The notes below the pieces were generated by a model, which did not search any database, had not been told where the DNA came from, and was given only the letters and a program-made list of their open reading frames with translations. Positions 7,115 through 13,677 of a stretch of 35,478 bases of DNA are shown here, piece after piece. Location of the stretch: the IMG/VR virus record IMGVR_UViG_3300042317_000317, positions 1-35,478 of that record. One strand, given 5' to 3'. The stretch's first letter is position 1, and each line of letters begins with the position of its first letter. The stretch comes from a virus. A program made the translations under genes and the position numbers.

Positions 7115-8382
7115 CGGTAAATATAGATAGTCAGATAGTCGTAAAAACGGCGGCGCAATGGGCAGCGGATAGTACCGTGTACTCATCGCAGCGTATATTG
7201 GTTACGTCTGATGTAACTTACACTAATTCTGATCAGCGTAAATTTAAGATCGCTGACGGTGTGCAGACGTGGTCTAACTTGGATTATATGCCTATCGCGC
7301 AAACATTAGCGCAGGTATTAGCGAATGACAACGACACGAACAACTTAGACATAGTAAGTCCAAACGGCAAGTCTATTGTTGCGGTTCATAATCAATACAT
7401 CCGCTTATTGCACGACGATGGCAATGACTCGGAGTTGTATCTTCATTCAGCTGACGCTACATTAAAAACGGCTACGGGTGGGTTTTACGTTAATGAAACA
7501 GCGTTAACAGACACGAAGCACATTCAAATCAAAAGCGCGTCAACAACTATACAGCACGACACAACGGTAAGCATAAATACGCCTAATGTTAATTTGCCAC
7601 AAGAGACGGCTTCACGTATTGCTATTTTTGATGCGAGTAAAAACGTTAAGGCAGCAAATACAACTACCTATCCTGACCTTACCGAATTAAGTTACATTAA
7701 GGGTGTCACATCAGCGATACAAACGCAATTAAACGGCAAACAAGCTACGCTTACAAACCCTGTAACGGGAACAGGCACTAACAATGAAATAGCTGCGTTC
7801 AATTCCACAGGTAGCACGATCACTTCGTTAACTACCGCTACGTACCCATCACTTACTGAATTGTCGTATGTTAAGGGTGTTACATCTGCAATACAAACGC
7901 AGATAAACAATGGTGTTCGTTCAATTTATCAGGACTTTACCGTAAGTTCTGCTTTAACAGGCACAACATCAATTACTTTGATTAATAGTGCTTTAATTCC
8001 TGCTAATACGGTTACTGTCGGAAAAAGAATAGAAATATTGGTAAGGGCTTTACGAAGTACGACATCAGGAAATGGGAGTAATTATTTGTATTTCAACACA
8101 TCCGCAAGTTTATCAGGCGCAACTCAGATCGGAATACAAACGGTCGCTGCTCGTATGTACTCAATGCAACGTCAGTTGTGGGTACGATCATCTACCGAAT
8201 CGGAGACAATAAACTCATCAACATCAGTATCAGCATCAGATCCAGCAGCATCAACGGCAAACGTAGCATGGACTATATTAAATATAGACTGGACGGCTAA
8301 CGTATATATAATTCAAGCATTTGCAAATGCTGCAAATGGCGATAGCACTACATCACGAGGTATGGTAATTACAATAATTTAA
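7105..8382 (+). CDS. Tail fibre or receptor-binding protein
   Basis: The protein has 425 residues. The N-terminal region (TAAQWAADSTVYSSQRILV, then KFKIADGVQTWSNLDY) resembles the attachment domain found at the start of many phage fibres, including Mtd-like proteins. The middle has two copies of a 22-residue repeat, YPDLTELSYIKGVTSAIQTQ at 189-210 and YPSLTELSYVKGVTSAIQTQ at 247-268, typical of trimeric fibre shafts. The C-terminal 150 residues are strand-rich, Ser/Thr-rich and Cys-free, like a jelly-roll tip. No reverse transcriptase or template repeat was seen, so it is not shown to be a diversity-generating target. It starts 10 bases inside the previous gene. Confidence 0.7.
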   Translation: MAVTVNIDSQIVVKTAAQWAADSTVYSSQRILVTSDVTYTNSDQRKFKIADGVQTWSNLDYMPIAQTLAQVLANDNDTNNLDIVSPNGKSIVAVHNQYIRLLHDDGNDSELYLHSADATLKTATGGFYVNETALTDTKHIQIKSASTTIQHDTTVSINTPNVNLPQETASRIAIFDASKNVKAANTTTYPDLTELSYIKGVTSAIQTQLNGKQATLTNPVTGTGTNNEIAAFNSTGSTITSLTTATYPSLTELSYVKGVTSAIQTQINNGVRSIYQDFTVSSALTGTTSITLINSALIPANTVTVGKRIEILVRALRSTTSGNGSNYLYFNTSASLSGATQIGIQTVAARMYSMQRQLWVRSSTESETINSSTSVSASDPAASTANVAWTILNIDWTANVYIIQAFANAANGDSTTSRGMVITII

Positions 8383-8384
8383 TT

Positions 8385-8585
8385 ATGGAACATATAATCA
8401 AAAATGACTTAGAAGTTAATTGGAGAAATAATCAATTAACATTCGTGTCAACTACTAAAATCGACGATAATATCGCACAAGTAGAATTTGAATCATGCGT
8501 GGTTTTATTTGTTGCAAATGATACAACTATAAATAATATATTGTGCAAAAGTGCTGACGAAATAGTTACAGCATTTAACAAATAA
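8385..8585 (+). CDS. Unknown small protein after the fibre gene
   Basis: A 66-residue protein starting 2 bases after the fibre stop codon. It has alternating strand-like segments (NQLTFVSTTKI, AQVEFESCVVLFV) and a short helix at the end (SADEIVTAFNK), no membrane segment and no recognised motif. Being in the fibre transcript and just before the holin, it could be a fibre chaperone or a small virion protein, but nothing in the sequence decides this. Confidence 0.55.
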   Translation: MEHIIKNDLEVNWRNNQLTFVSTTKIDDNIAQVEFESCVVLFVANDTTINNILCKSADEIVTAFNK

Positions 8586-8591
8586 CACCGC

Positions 8592-8990
8592 ATGAAATTC
8601 GTGAGAAAATTAATTGAACATTTAACACATTTGCCTGAGTTGGCAATCGTGTACTTTTCACCTGCAGCAGGTCAGATCCTTTGGGTGATACTTGCAATAC
8701 TAACCGATACAGCAACTGGCGTTTGGGCTGCAAAGAAAGCAGGTGAAAAGATTAACAGTCGTAGGTTAGCGGACATCGCACCGAAGATGCTTGTGTACAT
8801 ATTAGGCTTGTTATTAGCACACGCTTCGGACGTTACTTTTGATTTACCAAACAAGTTCGGCATTTCCGCGCTATCTGTTGTATCTTTGGCATTTGCAGGT
8901 ATTGAACTTAAATCGATCGATGAAAACTTTGAAAAGGCTACCGGACACGGGGTATTTAAAAAAGTCATCAACGCGATAAAGAGAAAGTAA
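8592..8990 (+). CDS. Holin, phage_holin_4 type
   Basis: The protein has 132 residues and three hydrophobic segments, roughly 14-36, 66-80 and 90-105. Between the first two is TDTATGVWAAKKAGEKINSR, the conserved D-x-x-T-G-x-x-A-A loop of this holin family, and a basic tail ends the protein (KKVINAIKRK). Holins build the inner-membrane hole that starts lysis and releases the endolysin. The next genes include an amidase and a spanin-like protein, forming a lysis region. I am confident of the family and less so of the exact topology. Confidence 0.85.
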   Translation: MKFVRKLIEHLTHLPELAIVYFSPAAGQILWVILAILTDTATGVWAAKKAGEKINSRRLADIAPKMLVYILGLLLAHASDVTFDLPNKFGISALSVVSLAFAGIELKSIDENFEKATGHGVFKKVINAIKRK

Positions 8991-9006
8991 ACCAAAACAA
9001 AAAAAC

Positions 9007-9993
9007 ATGGGAGAACTAAAACTGCAGGGAAGGATCGTGTTAGAGTATATGCTCAAGAACCCTGATATACCGGCATTAACGGCAGCAAGGGCGATCTATA
9101 AAAAGAATCCTGAAGTTTATACATCGGTTGAAGCCGTGCGCTCTCTCATTAGAGCGTTAGTTGGTAGCAACGGAAAAAAAAGTTACCCGGACAAAAGAAT
9201 AGCACGACCAAAACGCAATCAGTCGTCGCACTTATTACCATTGTCTGAAGCGGGAAGCCGTGAGGATTTTATTATACCAAAGGGTATAATACGCTTAGGT
9301 ATATTATCAGATATTCATTTGCCTTATCACGATGAACAAGCGTTAACGGCTGCTATTCAGAAACTAAAAGAGGAAAAGGTTAACGGTGTGTTACTCAACG
9401 GTGATACGATCGACTTTTATCAGTTGTCGTTTCATGAGAAAGATCCGCGTGTACGTTCGTTTGCTTATGAAATCGAGGTGTTTTATAAGTTCTTAGAGTA
9501 TTTGAAACAAGAGTTGGACTGTCCTATTTATTTCAAAATTGGAAACCATGAGGATAGATACAATAGGTATATGCGACTTAAAGCACCTGAATTATTGGAC
9601 ATACCAAACTTTAATTTAGCGGAGGTGTTGCAGTTCGGAAAATATGGCGTGATTAAGATTGACAGCCTACAACGCATCAAAGCGGGGAAGTTTACGATCT
9701 ATCACGGTCATGAGTTTAAAGGTAGCGGAGGCGTTTACCCTGCGCGTTGGTTGGCGTTAAAAAGCAAAATCAGTTCAGCGGTTGGACATTTTCACAAAGA
9801 CAGCGAGTACCACTTTACAGATAGTGATGGCAAAGATTACGTGTGCCATTCGTTTGGATGCTTGTGTGATTTATCCCCTGATTACTTACCAGAGAATGAC
9901 TGGACGCATAGTTGCTCAATTATTACAATAGACCATAAAACGGGAAATTATGTCATCAGAAAGCACCGAATCGTCGGAGGCAAAATCTACTAA
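9007..9993 (+). CDS. Calcineurin-like metallophosphoesterase with N-terminal helical domain
   Basis: The protein has 328 residues. The catalytic part starts near residue 96 and has every family motif in order: SDIH (D102, H104), NGDTID (D133), GNHE (N180, H181), HGH (H233, H235) and GHFH (H261, H263). These residues hold two metals and cleave phosphoesters. The first 60 residues form helices (TAARAIYKKNP, SVEAVRSLIRAL) resembling a helix-turn-helix, followed by a basic linker (KRIARPKRNQ), so nucleic acid binding is possible. The gene lies between the holin and the amidase, an odd place for a nucleotide or DNA enzyme. The substrate is unknown. The leader is A-rich with ACCAAAAC. Confidence 0.85.
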   Translation: MGELKLQGRIVLEYMLKNPDIPALTAARAIYKKNPEVYTSVEAVRSLIRALVGSNGKKSYPDKRIARPKRNQSSHLLPLSEAGSREDFIIPKGIIRLGILSDIHLPYHDEQALTAAIQKLKEEKVNGVLLNGDTIDFYQLSFHEKDPRVRSFAYEIEVFYKFLEYLKQELDCPIYFKIGNHEDRYNRYMRLKAPELLDIPNFNLAEVLQFGKYGVIKIDSLQRIKAGKFTIYHGHEFKGSGGVYPARWLALKSKISSAVGHFHKDSEYHFTDSDGKDYVCHSFGCLCDLSPDYLPENDWTHSCSIITIDHKTGNYVIRKHRIVGGKIY

Positions 9994-10267
9994 TTACACG
10001 CTGCCTGAAGGCTACCCGATGCTCAAGTTTCCTATTGTCAGCTACAATGAGGAACAAGAGTTATATTACAAGCGTAATTTCACAATCAACTACGAAGCGG
10101 ACTATGTGTTGCACTTTCACGCTGACAAGGTAAACGGAGAAAGTTGTACGCGTGTGATATTAGCTTCGGGATATGAGTATATTTGCGCGATGACTGAAAG
10201 TAAGTTTACTCAGTTAATTGAGCCTTATTTCTTTTTCCAATTCATTCAAAATAATTCCAATGGGTAA
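9950..10267 (+). CDS. Unknown protein between phosphoesterase and amidase
   Basis: A frame of 105 residues that starts inside the last 44 bases of the phosphoesterase gene and overlaps the amidase start by 8 bases. Residues 1-15 are Ser/Glu-rich, which partly reflects the overlap. A second possible start is the Met at residue 24, at base 10019. The core is strand-rich (ADYVLHFHADKVNG, TRVILASGYEYIC), a little like small sensor or DNA-binding beta domains, but I recognise no family. No signal peptide is seen. It fills a gap of 266 bases between two certain genes, which favours it being real. Confidence 0.6.
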   Translation: MSSESTESSEAKSTNYTLPEGYPMLKFPIVSYNEEQELYYKRNFTINYEADYVLHFHADKVNGESCTRVILASGYEYICAMTESKFTQLIEPYFFFQFIQNNSNG

Positions 10268-10733
10268 GTTAACGTACTTGGTGCTGCATTGCACCGCAAC
10301 GCCTGAAGGTCGTGCTGTAACAGCTGATCAGATAAGATCGTGGCACACATCACCTCCGCCACAGGGCAGGGGATGGAAACAGGTTGGCTATTCGGCGATG
10401 ATTCACTTAGACGGTAAGGTCGAGATTTTAACACCATTCGACGAAGATGACGATGTAGAAAAGTGGGAGGTAACAAACGGTGTAGCGGGTATTAATTCAA
10501 TTAGCCGTCATATTGTGTACGTTGGCGGTACTGATAAGAATGGACGGGCAAAGGACACACGTACACAGGCGCAACGGATTGCGATAGATAATTTTGTAAA
10601 ACAAACTATCGCAGCGCATCCGAGTATTAAAGTAGCAGGACACAATCAGTTCGCACCTAAGGCGTGTCCGTGCTTTGACGTTCCGACATACTTGCGCTCT
10701 ATCGGTGTTGATGAAACAAACATCCACAGATGA
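10260..10733 (+). CDS. N-acetylmuramoyl-L-alanine amidase, T7 lysozyme-like endolysin
   Basis: The protein has 157 residues, near the 151 of T7 lysozyme. Zinc ligands are visible as H10 in LVLHCTAT, H128 in AGHNQ and C136 in KACPCFD; the catalytic Lys of that motif is K134 and the catalytic Tyr is Y44 in VGYSAMIH. It cuts the amide bond between N-acetylmuramic acid and L-Ala in peptidoglycan. No signal peptide is present, so it needs the holin two genes upstream. I chose ATG at 10260 because MGKLTYLVLHCT is the usual family start; the frame opens earlier at 10218. It overlaps the next gene by 4 bases. Confidence 0.93.
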   Translation: MGKLTYLVLHCTATPEGRAVTADQIRSWHTSPPPQGRGWKQVGYSAMIHLDGKVEILTPFDEDDDVEKWEVTNGVAGINSISRHIVYVGGTDKNGRAKDTRTQAQRIAIDNFVKQTIAAHPSIKVAGHNQFAPKACPCFDVPTYLRSIGVDETNIHR

Positions 10734-11191
10734 AACGCTTTGACATTTATTTCGTAGGTGTGTTGGTTGTGCTTTGCGTGTGGTTTATTCGCACGTGTGA
10801 AAAGCATCCAAGCGTTGACATGAAACCATTGGAGCAGCAAATCGACAGCCTACGTGATGCGATTAATAAGCGCGACACGTTGATTGTGCATCGTGATACT
10901 GTAATAAAGCAAACAAGCCGAATTAAAGAGTTGACACGGGAGTATATTACGCACGTTGACACCGTGTTAAAGTTGCAGATATGCGACACGTTAGCGGTTG
11001 CCTGTGATAGCCTTGCGGATCGTTACCGTGAGCAGGATAGCGTTTTTAGGGCGCAAATCTTCGATTACAGGCAATTAGTAAGCAAACAGGATAGTTCTAT
11101 TCAGTTGTTAAAAAAGCAGCGCACACGACGATTTATCGCAGGATTTGGAGTAGGTTTTGCAACTGGTGTTATAGTTCCGCGAATTCGCTGA
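10730..11191 (+). CDS. Spanin-like membrane protein with coiled coil
   Basis: The protein has 153 residues. An N-terminal membrane segment (about 5-22, IYFVGVLVVLCVWFI) is followed by a long charged coiled-coil region (about 28-130), a basic patch (KKQRTRR) and a hydrophobic C-terminal stretch (FIAGFGVGFATGVIV). One inner-membrane anchor, a periplasmic coiled coil and a second hydrophobic end suit a spanin that links inner and outer membranes at the last step of lysis. It overlaps the amidase by 4 bases, which supports a lysis role. The family is not certain; such membrane coiled-coil proteins are common after endolysins in Bacteroidota phages. The 3' end overlaps the opposing nuclease gene by 23 bases. 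Confidence 0.6.
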   Translation: MKRFDIYFVGVLVVLCVWFIRTCEKHPSVDMKPLEQQIDSLRDAINKRDTLIVHRDTVIKQTSRIKELTREYITHVDTVLKLQICDTLAVACDSLADRYREQDSVFRAQIFDYRQLVSKQDSSIQLLKKQRTRRFIAGFGVGFATGVIVPRIR

Positions 11192-11462
11192 TCTTACGAA
11201 GTACATTGGTAGCATCTGCAACTGATCGCACTATAAACAACAGACCACCGTTCCAGTTATCAAAGAATTCTTTTTGATCGTCAGTTAACTTACCCTTTGG
11301 CATCTTTACCTCAACAAGTGCTGTAATGCCGCGATAACCTACGATAAGGTCGGGTACACCTTTACCGGATAGCTGATGCACGGACGCGCCGAATGATCTG
11401 AATTCCTCTATTATTTCCCGTTCGTTTTGGTCGCGTTTGGCTGCCTGTCTGTTGATGCTCAT
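11169..11462 (-). CDS. VRR-NUC nuclease (PD-(D/E)xK fold)
   Basis: The protein has 97 residues and is the only minus-strand gene of the genome. It has the small VRR-NUC form: an early acidic helix (NEREIIEEFRSFG), then GVPDLIVGYRG and ALVEVKMPKGKLTDDQ. The catalytic residues are D38, E51 and K53. Such enzymes cut branched DNA, so a role as a junction resolvase before packaging is likely. The frame opens at a TTG at 11468, but ATG at 11462 fits the family and lies 3 bases after a -7 box. It converges on the spanin gene with a 23-base overlap and diverges from the early operon. Confidence 0.88.
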   Translation of the reverse strand: MSINRQAAKRDQNEREIIEEFRSFGASVHQLSGKGVPDLIVGYRGITALVEVKMPKGKLTDDQKEFFDNWNGGLLFIVRSVADATNVLRKISEFAEL

Positions 11463-11464
11463 GC

Positions 11465-11473
11465 CCAAAATTA
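11465..11473 (-). promoter_or_regulatory. -7 box of the minus-strand nuclease gene
   Basis: On the minus strand TAATTTTG (11473-11466) is a perfect TAnnTTTG box lying 3 bases before the ATG. Flanking bases CGTAATTTT match the late-promoter boxes elsewhere. No convincing TAAAC or TTTG lies at the right distance upstream. A transcript starting 4-6 bases after the box would begin at or just inside the start codon. Confidence 0.5.
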
Positions 11474-11506
11474 CGCGGAATTGCGTACTTTCTTAGGTTA
11501 TTAACT

Positions 11507-11560
11507 AAAAATAATTGTATTGATTATCAAGCAGTTACGAAAATTTAACAAAAATAATTG
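11507..11560. repeat. Direct repeat AAAAATAATTG pair in the divergent control region
   Basis: AAAAATAATTG occurs at 11507-11517 and 11550-11560. The copies are 43 bases apart, about four helical turns, so they face the same side of DNA. They lie between the minus-strand nuclease gene and the early promoter. GTTAC (11534-11538) and TAAC (11546-11549) half-sites lie between them. They could be regulator binding sites; chance is possible in such A/T-rich DNA. Confidence 0.4.
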
Positions 11561-11568
11561 CATAAATG

Positions 11569-11599
11569 TTTGCAGGTAACAAAAGTGTTACTACCTTTG
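11569..11599 (+). promoter_or_regulatory. Early promoter with Bacteroidota -33 and -7 boxes
   Basis: TTTG at 11569-11572, a 19-base spacer, and TACCTTTG at 11592-11599 match the Bacteroidota housekeeping promoter exactly. The first early gene begins at 11625, giving a leader of about 20 bases. It is the first promoter of the long rightward early region. Confidence 0.88.
11576..11591. promoter_or_regulatory. Operator-like palindrome inside the early promoter
   Basis: GTAACA at 11576-11581 and TGTTAC at 11586-11591 form a perfect 6-base inverted repeat around AAAG. It fills most of the spacer between the -33 and -7 boxes, where a bound protein would block RNA polymerase. The phage's own small HTH (13469) or ribbon-helix-helix-like (17317) protein is a candidate ligand. 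This link is inference. Confidence 0.6.
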
Positions 11600-11624
11600 A
11601 TCCATCAAACTAAAACAATAAGCC

Positions 11625-11792
11625 ATGAATAAATTTATATCTATCCTACAAAAATACGGGCGTGTAAAAGTTACTGTATATTATAATCGCGATTACAGTA
11701 AGCCGTATTCTTTTATATCAAAAGATATTAGCGATATTCATCCTATAATGGAATCTACTTCCGATGATGTACACTTTGCAATACCTGATTAA
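11625..11792 (+). CDS. First early protein, unknown, 55 residues
   Basis: This short gene directly follows the early promoter, so it should be the first product made after infection. It starts MNKFISILQKYGRVKVTVYY and ends in an acidic segment (ESTSDDVHFAIPD). No membrane segment or known motif is seen. First early genes of phages often block host functions, but nothing here identifies a target. The ATG follows an A-rich leader, and the frame is closed by TAA with no overlap. Then 75 non-coding bases follow, with no clear hairpin and an AACCAAACCAAAA tract before the next gene. Confidence 0.65.
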   Translation: MNKFISILQKYGRVKVTVYYNRDYSKPYSFISKDISDIHPIMESTSDDVHFAIPD

Positions 11793-11867
11793 AAACTAAA
11801 ACTAACACCAACGGGGCGCAGCATCCTACACTGCATTAACTTAAAACCAAACCAAAATTACACGACC

Positions 11868-12068
11868 ATGAACAACAGTAAATTTTTATCAATCAACTGG
11901 AAAGACGCTAAGCAATTAATCGATGACGGTAAATTAATCGCAACACATCGCAATTACGGGCAAATCCACAATCAAGGCGAATACACAATAAGTGCAGACG
12001 GCAATCGACTTTACAAGCGCAGCCTTTCTTCGCCTAAATCTCAATATTATTTAATCGCAACAGTTTAA
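11868..12068 (+). CDS. Unknown early protein, 66 residues
   Basis: A small protein with KFLSINWKDAKQLIDDGKLI at the start, then strand-like segments ending SQYYLIATV. It is basic overall with no membrane segment. I do not recognise it. The leader contains AAACCAAACCAAAA. It sits second in the early operon, and its codon use resembles the flanking genes. Confidence 0.65.
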   Translation: MNNSKFLSINWKDAKQLIDDGKLIATHRNYGQIHNQGEYTISADGNRLYKRSLSSPKSQYYLIATV

Positions 12069-12091
12069 TCACACTTAAAACCAAAACCAAA

Positions 12092-12373
12092 ATGAAACAA
12101 GAAATCAAAGCAGCAGCATTCGGTCTATTATTCATCGTGCTATTTGTTTGGATGTACGAACGAGCAATGACCGACCATGAGGAAAAAACATTGTTACACC
12201 GCCAAGAGGTCGAAGGCAAAACAGCGGATAGCAGTTACATCCGGTGTATGGATTGCATCGAGCGTTGGAATCACAAACGCGCTACAATGCCTGAACATCG
12301 CAACTTAAAAGACAGCGCAATAATCGGTGCTTGTCGAGGGTTGTGGCTAAGAAAGGAGGTGAAAGGTGAGTAG
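12092..12373 (+). CDS. Small early membrane protein, 93 residues
   Basis: The N-terminus has a short basic start and one clear membrane segment (about residues 7-23, AAAFGLLFIVLFVWMY). The rest is charged and contains CMDC (about 52-55) and a later Cys. The arrangement suggests a protein anchored in the inner membrane with a soluble tail. The Cys could bind metal or form a disulfide. No family is recognised. The leader is a clear AAAACCAAAACCAAA directly before ATG. It overlaps the next gene by 8 bases, so the two are coupled. Confidence 0.65.
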   Translation: MKQEIKAAAFGLLFIVLFVWMYERAMTDHEEKTLLHRQEVEGKTADSSYIRCMDCIERWNHKRATMPEHRNLKDSAIIGACRGLWLRKEVKGE

Positions 12374-12599
12374 ATTAATCAGCATTTACCTATACGTAAG
12401 TATCGACGGGGATAGGCACGAAATTGAAATCATCCGCGATACGGAAGGGTCAGCGCATCAGCACATTGACGAAGGCGATAGATGGACAGCACCATGCGCT
12501 ATGGACATTGTTGACCTTGACAAGTACGACGAAGCAATTAGCGAGACAGTTGCAGAAATGCGCGAATTGTTAATCAATAAACTAATCGAAACCAATTAA
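12366..12599 (+). CDS. Unknown acidic early protein with a Shine-Dalgarno site
   Basis: The 77-residue product starts at GTG. It is acidic, with a strand-rich first half (RLISIYLYVSIDGDRHEIEI), then a helix (DEAISETVAEMRELLINKLI). I recognise no family. The GTG start is supported by AAGGAGGTGA at 12353-12362, which matches the ribosomal anti-Shine-Dalgarno sequence and lies 6 bases upstream. Such a site is rare in this genome and in Bacteroidota generally. The site lies within the last codons of the preceding gene, so the start may depend on coupled translation. Confidence 0.65.
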   Translation: MSRLISIYLYVSIDGDRHEIEIIRDTEGSAHQHIDEGDRWTAPCAMDIVDLDKYDEAISETVAEMRELLINKLIETN

Positions 12600-12610
12600 A
12601 ACCAAATATT

Positions 12611-12862
12611 ATGAAGTACTACAAAACACCACTACAAGACCTATTCTGCGTCAACGAAGTCGGACGCGGCACGTACATCGAAACGGACGGATTAACGCAC
12701 ATCAGCATCCGGTTATTCACTCACGCTGAATTAACCAAAGAAGGCAACAACTTAATGATCACGGCTGCGGACTATACCGACCGCGATGTCGTGGAAATTG
12801 ACTTGGATACGTTCAAGGCTATTCTCGGACGATTCTCATTAACAGCATACCTGCACATATGA
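12611..12862 (+). CDS. Unknown early protein, 83 residues
   Basis: The protein has a mixed strand and helix pattern: KYYKTPLQDLFCVNEVGRG, then THISIRLFTHAEL and ENDs in DLDTFKAILGRFSLTAYLHI. There is no membrane segment and no motif I recognise. The leader contains AAAACCAAA. Its TGA stop overlaps the ATG of the next tiny gene (ATGA), so translation probably continues into it. Confidence 0.6.
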   Translation: MKYYKTPLQDLFCVNEVGRGTYIETDGLTHISIRLFTHAELTKEGNNLMITAADYTDRDVVEIDLDTFKAILGRFSLTAYLHI

Positions 12863-12942
12863 CTTGGCGTACCTTAATAATAGCAACGCTGTTATTACTT
12901 GCGATCAGCGTAATTATTGACGTAATAATAAATAAATTATGA
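12859..12942 (+). CDS. 27-residue membrane microprotein
   Basis: The product is 27 residues, nearly all one membrane helix (TLIIATLLLLAISVIIDVII). Its ATG overlaps the previous stop (ATGA at 12859-12862) and its TGA overlaps the next ATG (ATGA at 12939-12942). Such a double overlap is strong sign of translation by coupling, because the frame exactly bridges two genes. It is too short for most gene callers. It could regulate a membrane protein or act as a small holin-like peptide made early; the sequence does not decide. Confidence 0.6.
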   Translation: MTWRTLIIATLLLLAISVIIDVIINKL

Positions 12943-13451
12943 TACACAAAATAATAACCACAAAAAACTATCTACTTGTTGTAGATGAATCAGAGATTAA
13001 AGAAGGTGATTGGTGTTTAGCAGATATACCTAATGGATATTTTTATGGGATTGTAAAATATAATGGAGCATTTGCTAAACATTACTATAAAAAAATCATA
13101 GCACATCTTCCAATCAACAACTCACCAATACTTGAAGGTGTAGACTTACTACCACCATATTCCCGACATCAAGAAGATGGTCTTGAGGAATTAGCTGAAG
13201 AATGGGAAAATAAAGGAGATTTTACAAGTGGATATTCATTCAAGGCAGGATACAACAAAGCCCGTGAGAAGTATAAGTACACAGAGGAGGATATTCTTGA
13301 TGCTTGGGAATTAGGAGCTTCAGAAGGACTACCATTAACGATGGAAAAAAAGAATAATTTAATTAAGCACCTACAACAACCAAAGATGCCTGTTGGGTTT
13401 TTAGAAAAGGGTTCATATAACGGTACTTGGGTAGGAGAATATATTTATTAA
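12939..13451 (+). CDS. Conserved phage protein of unknown function (KYKYTEED type)
   Basis: The protein has 170 residues. Segments KIIAHLPINNSPILEGVDLLPP, GYNKAREKYKYTEEDI and a Pro-rich end (QQPKMPVGF) recur in proteins that I recall across Bacteroidota phages and prophages, usually without function. It likely has an N-terminal beta domain and a C-terminal helical part. The gene is more A/T-rich than its neighbours and uses AGA and ATA codons more, suggesting it was acquired separately. It is coupled to the microprotein before it by ATGA. Confidence 0.75.
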   Translation: MIHKIITTKNYLLVVDESEIKEGDWCLADIPNGYFYGIVKYNGAFAKHYYKKIIAHLPINNSPILEGVDLLPPYSRHQEDGLEELAEEWENKGDFTSGYSFKAGYNKAREKYKYTEEDILDAWELGASEGLPLTMEKKNNLIKHLQQPKMPVGFLEKGSYNGTWVGEYIY

Positions 13452-13468
13452 ACAAATTAAGCTAAATC

Positions 13469-13639
13469 ATGACTTATTCACAACGAGTAACACAAAGACA
13501 AAAAGCATTAGGCGTGTCATCCACAGCCATAGCAAGAAACCTAAACATCAGCCGTAAAACGCTTTACGAACGATTCACAAAGCACAACTGGAAAGACGGC
13601 GAAAGAATTATTTTGCGAAAGTTGTATGGAATTGAGTAA
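13469..13639 (+). CDS. Small helix-turn-helix DNA-binding protein, 56 residues
   Basis: The product is 56 residues and basic. ALGVSSTAIARNLNISRKTL forms a helix-turn-helix (helix, turn at NIS, recognition helix), followed by YERFTKHNW. It resembles small Cro-like or Fis-like repressors. It lies just before the RecT promoter and could bind there or at the early operator (11576-11591). It is too short for a usual 60-codon cut-off. The first codons include TTATTCACA, which matches a DnaA box. Start choice: first ATG after the previous stop, A-rich leader. Confidence 0.7.
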   Translation: MTYSQRVTQRQKALGVSSTAIARNLNISRKTLYERFTKHNWKDGERIILRKLYGIE

Positions 13640-13655
13640 CAATTTTGTATCTTTG
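13622..13655 (+). promoter_or_regulatory. Promoter of the RecT/exonuclease unit
   Basis: TATCTTTG at 13648-13655 is a perfect -7 box. The best -33 candidate is TTG at 13622-13624, 23 bases upstream, slightly longer than ideal. The leader of 22 bases carries ACCAAAAACCAAA before ATG at 13678. Confidence 0.65.
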
Positions 13656-13677
13656 TCGAAACCAAAAACCAAATAAC

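Noticed and set aside
7105-8382. Tail fibre as a target of a diversity-generating retroelement
   Set aside because: The N-terminus is Mtd-like, but no reverse transcriptase gene and no template/variable repeat with adenine-only changes was found.
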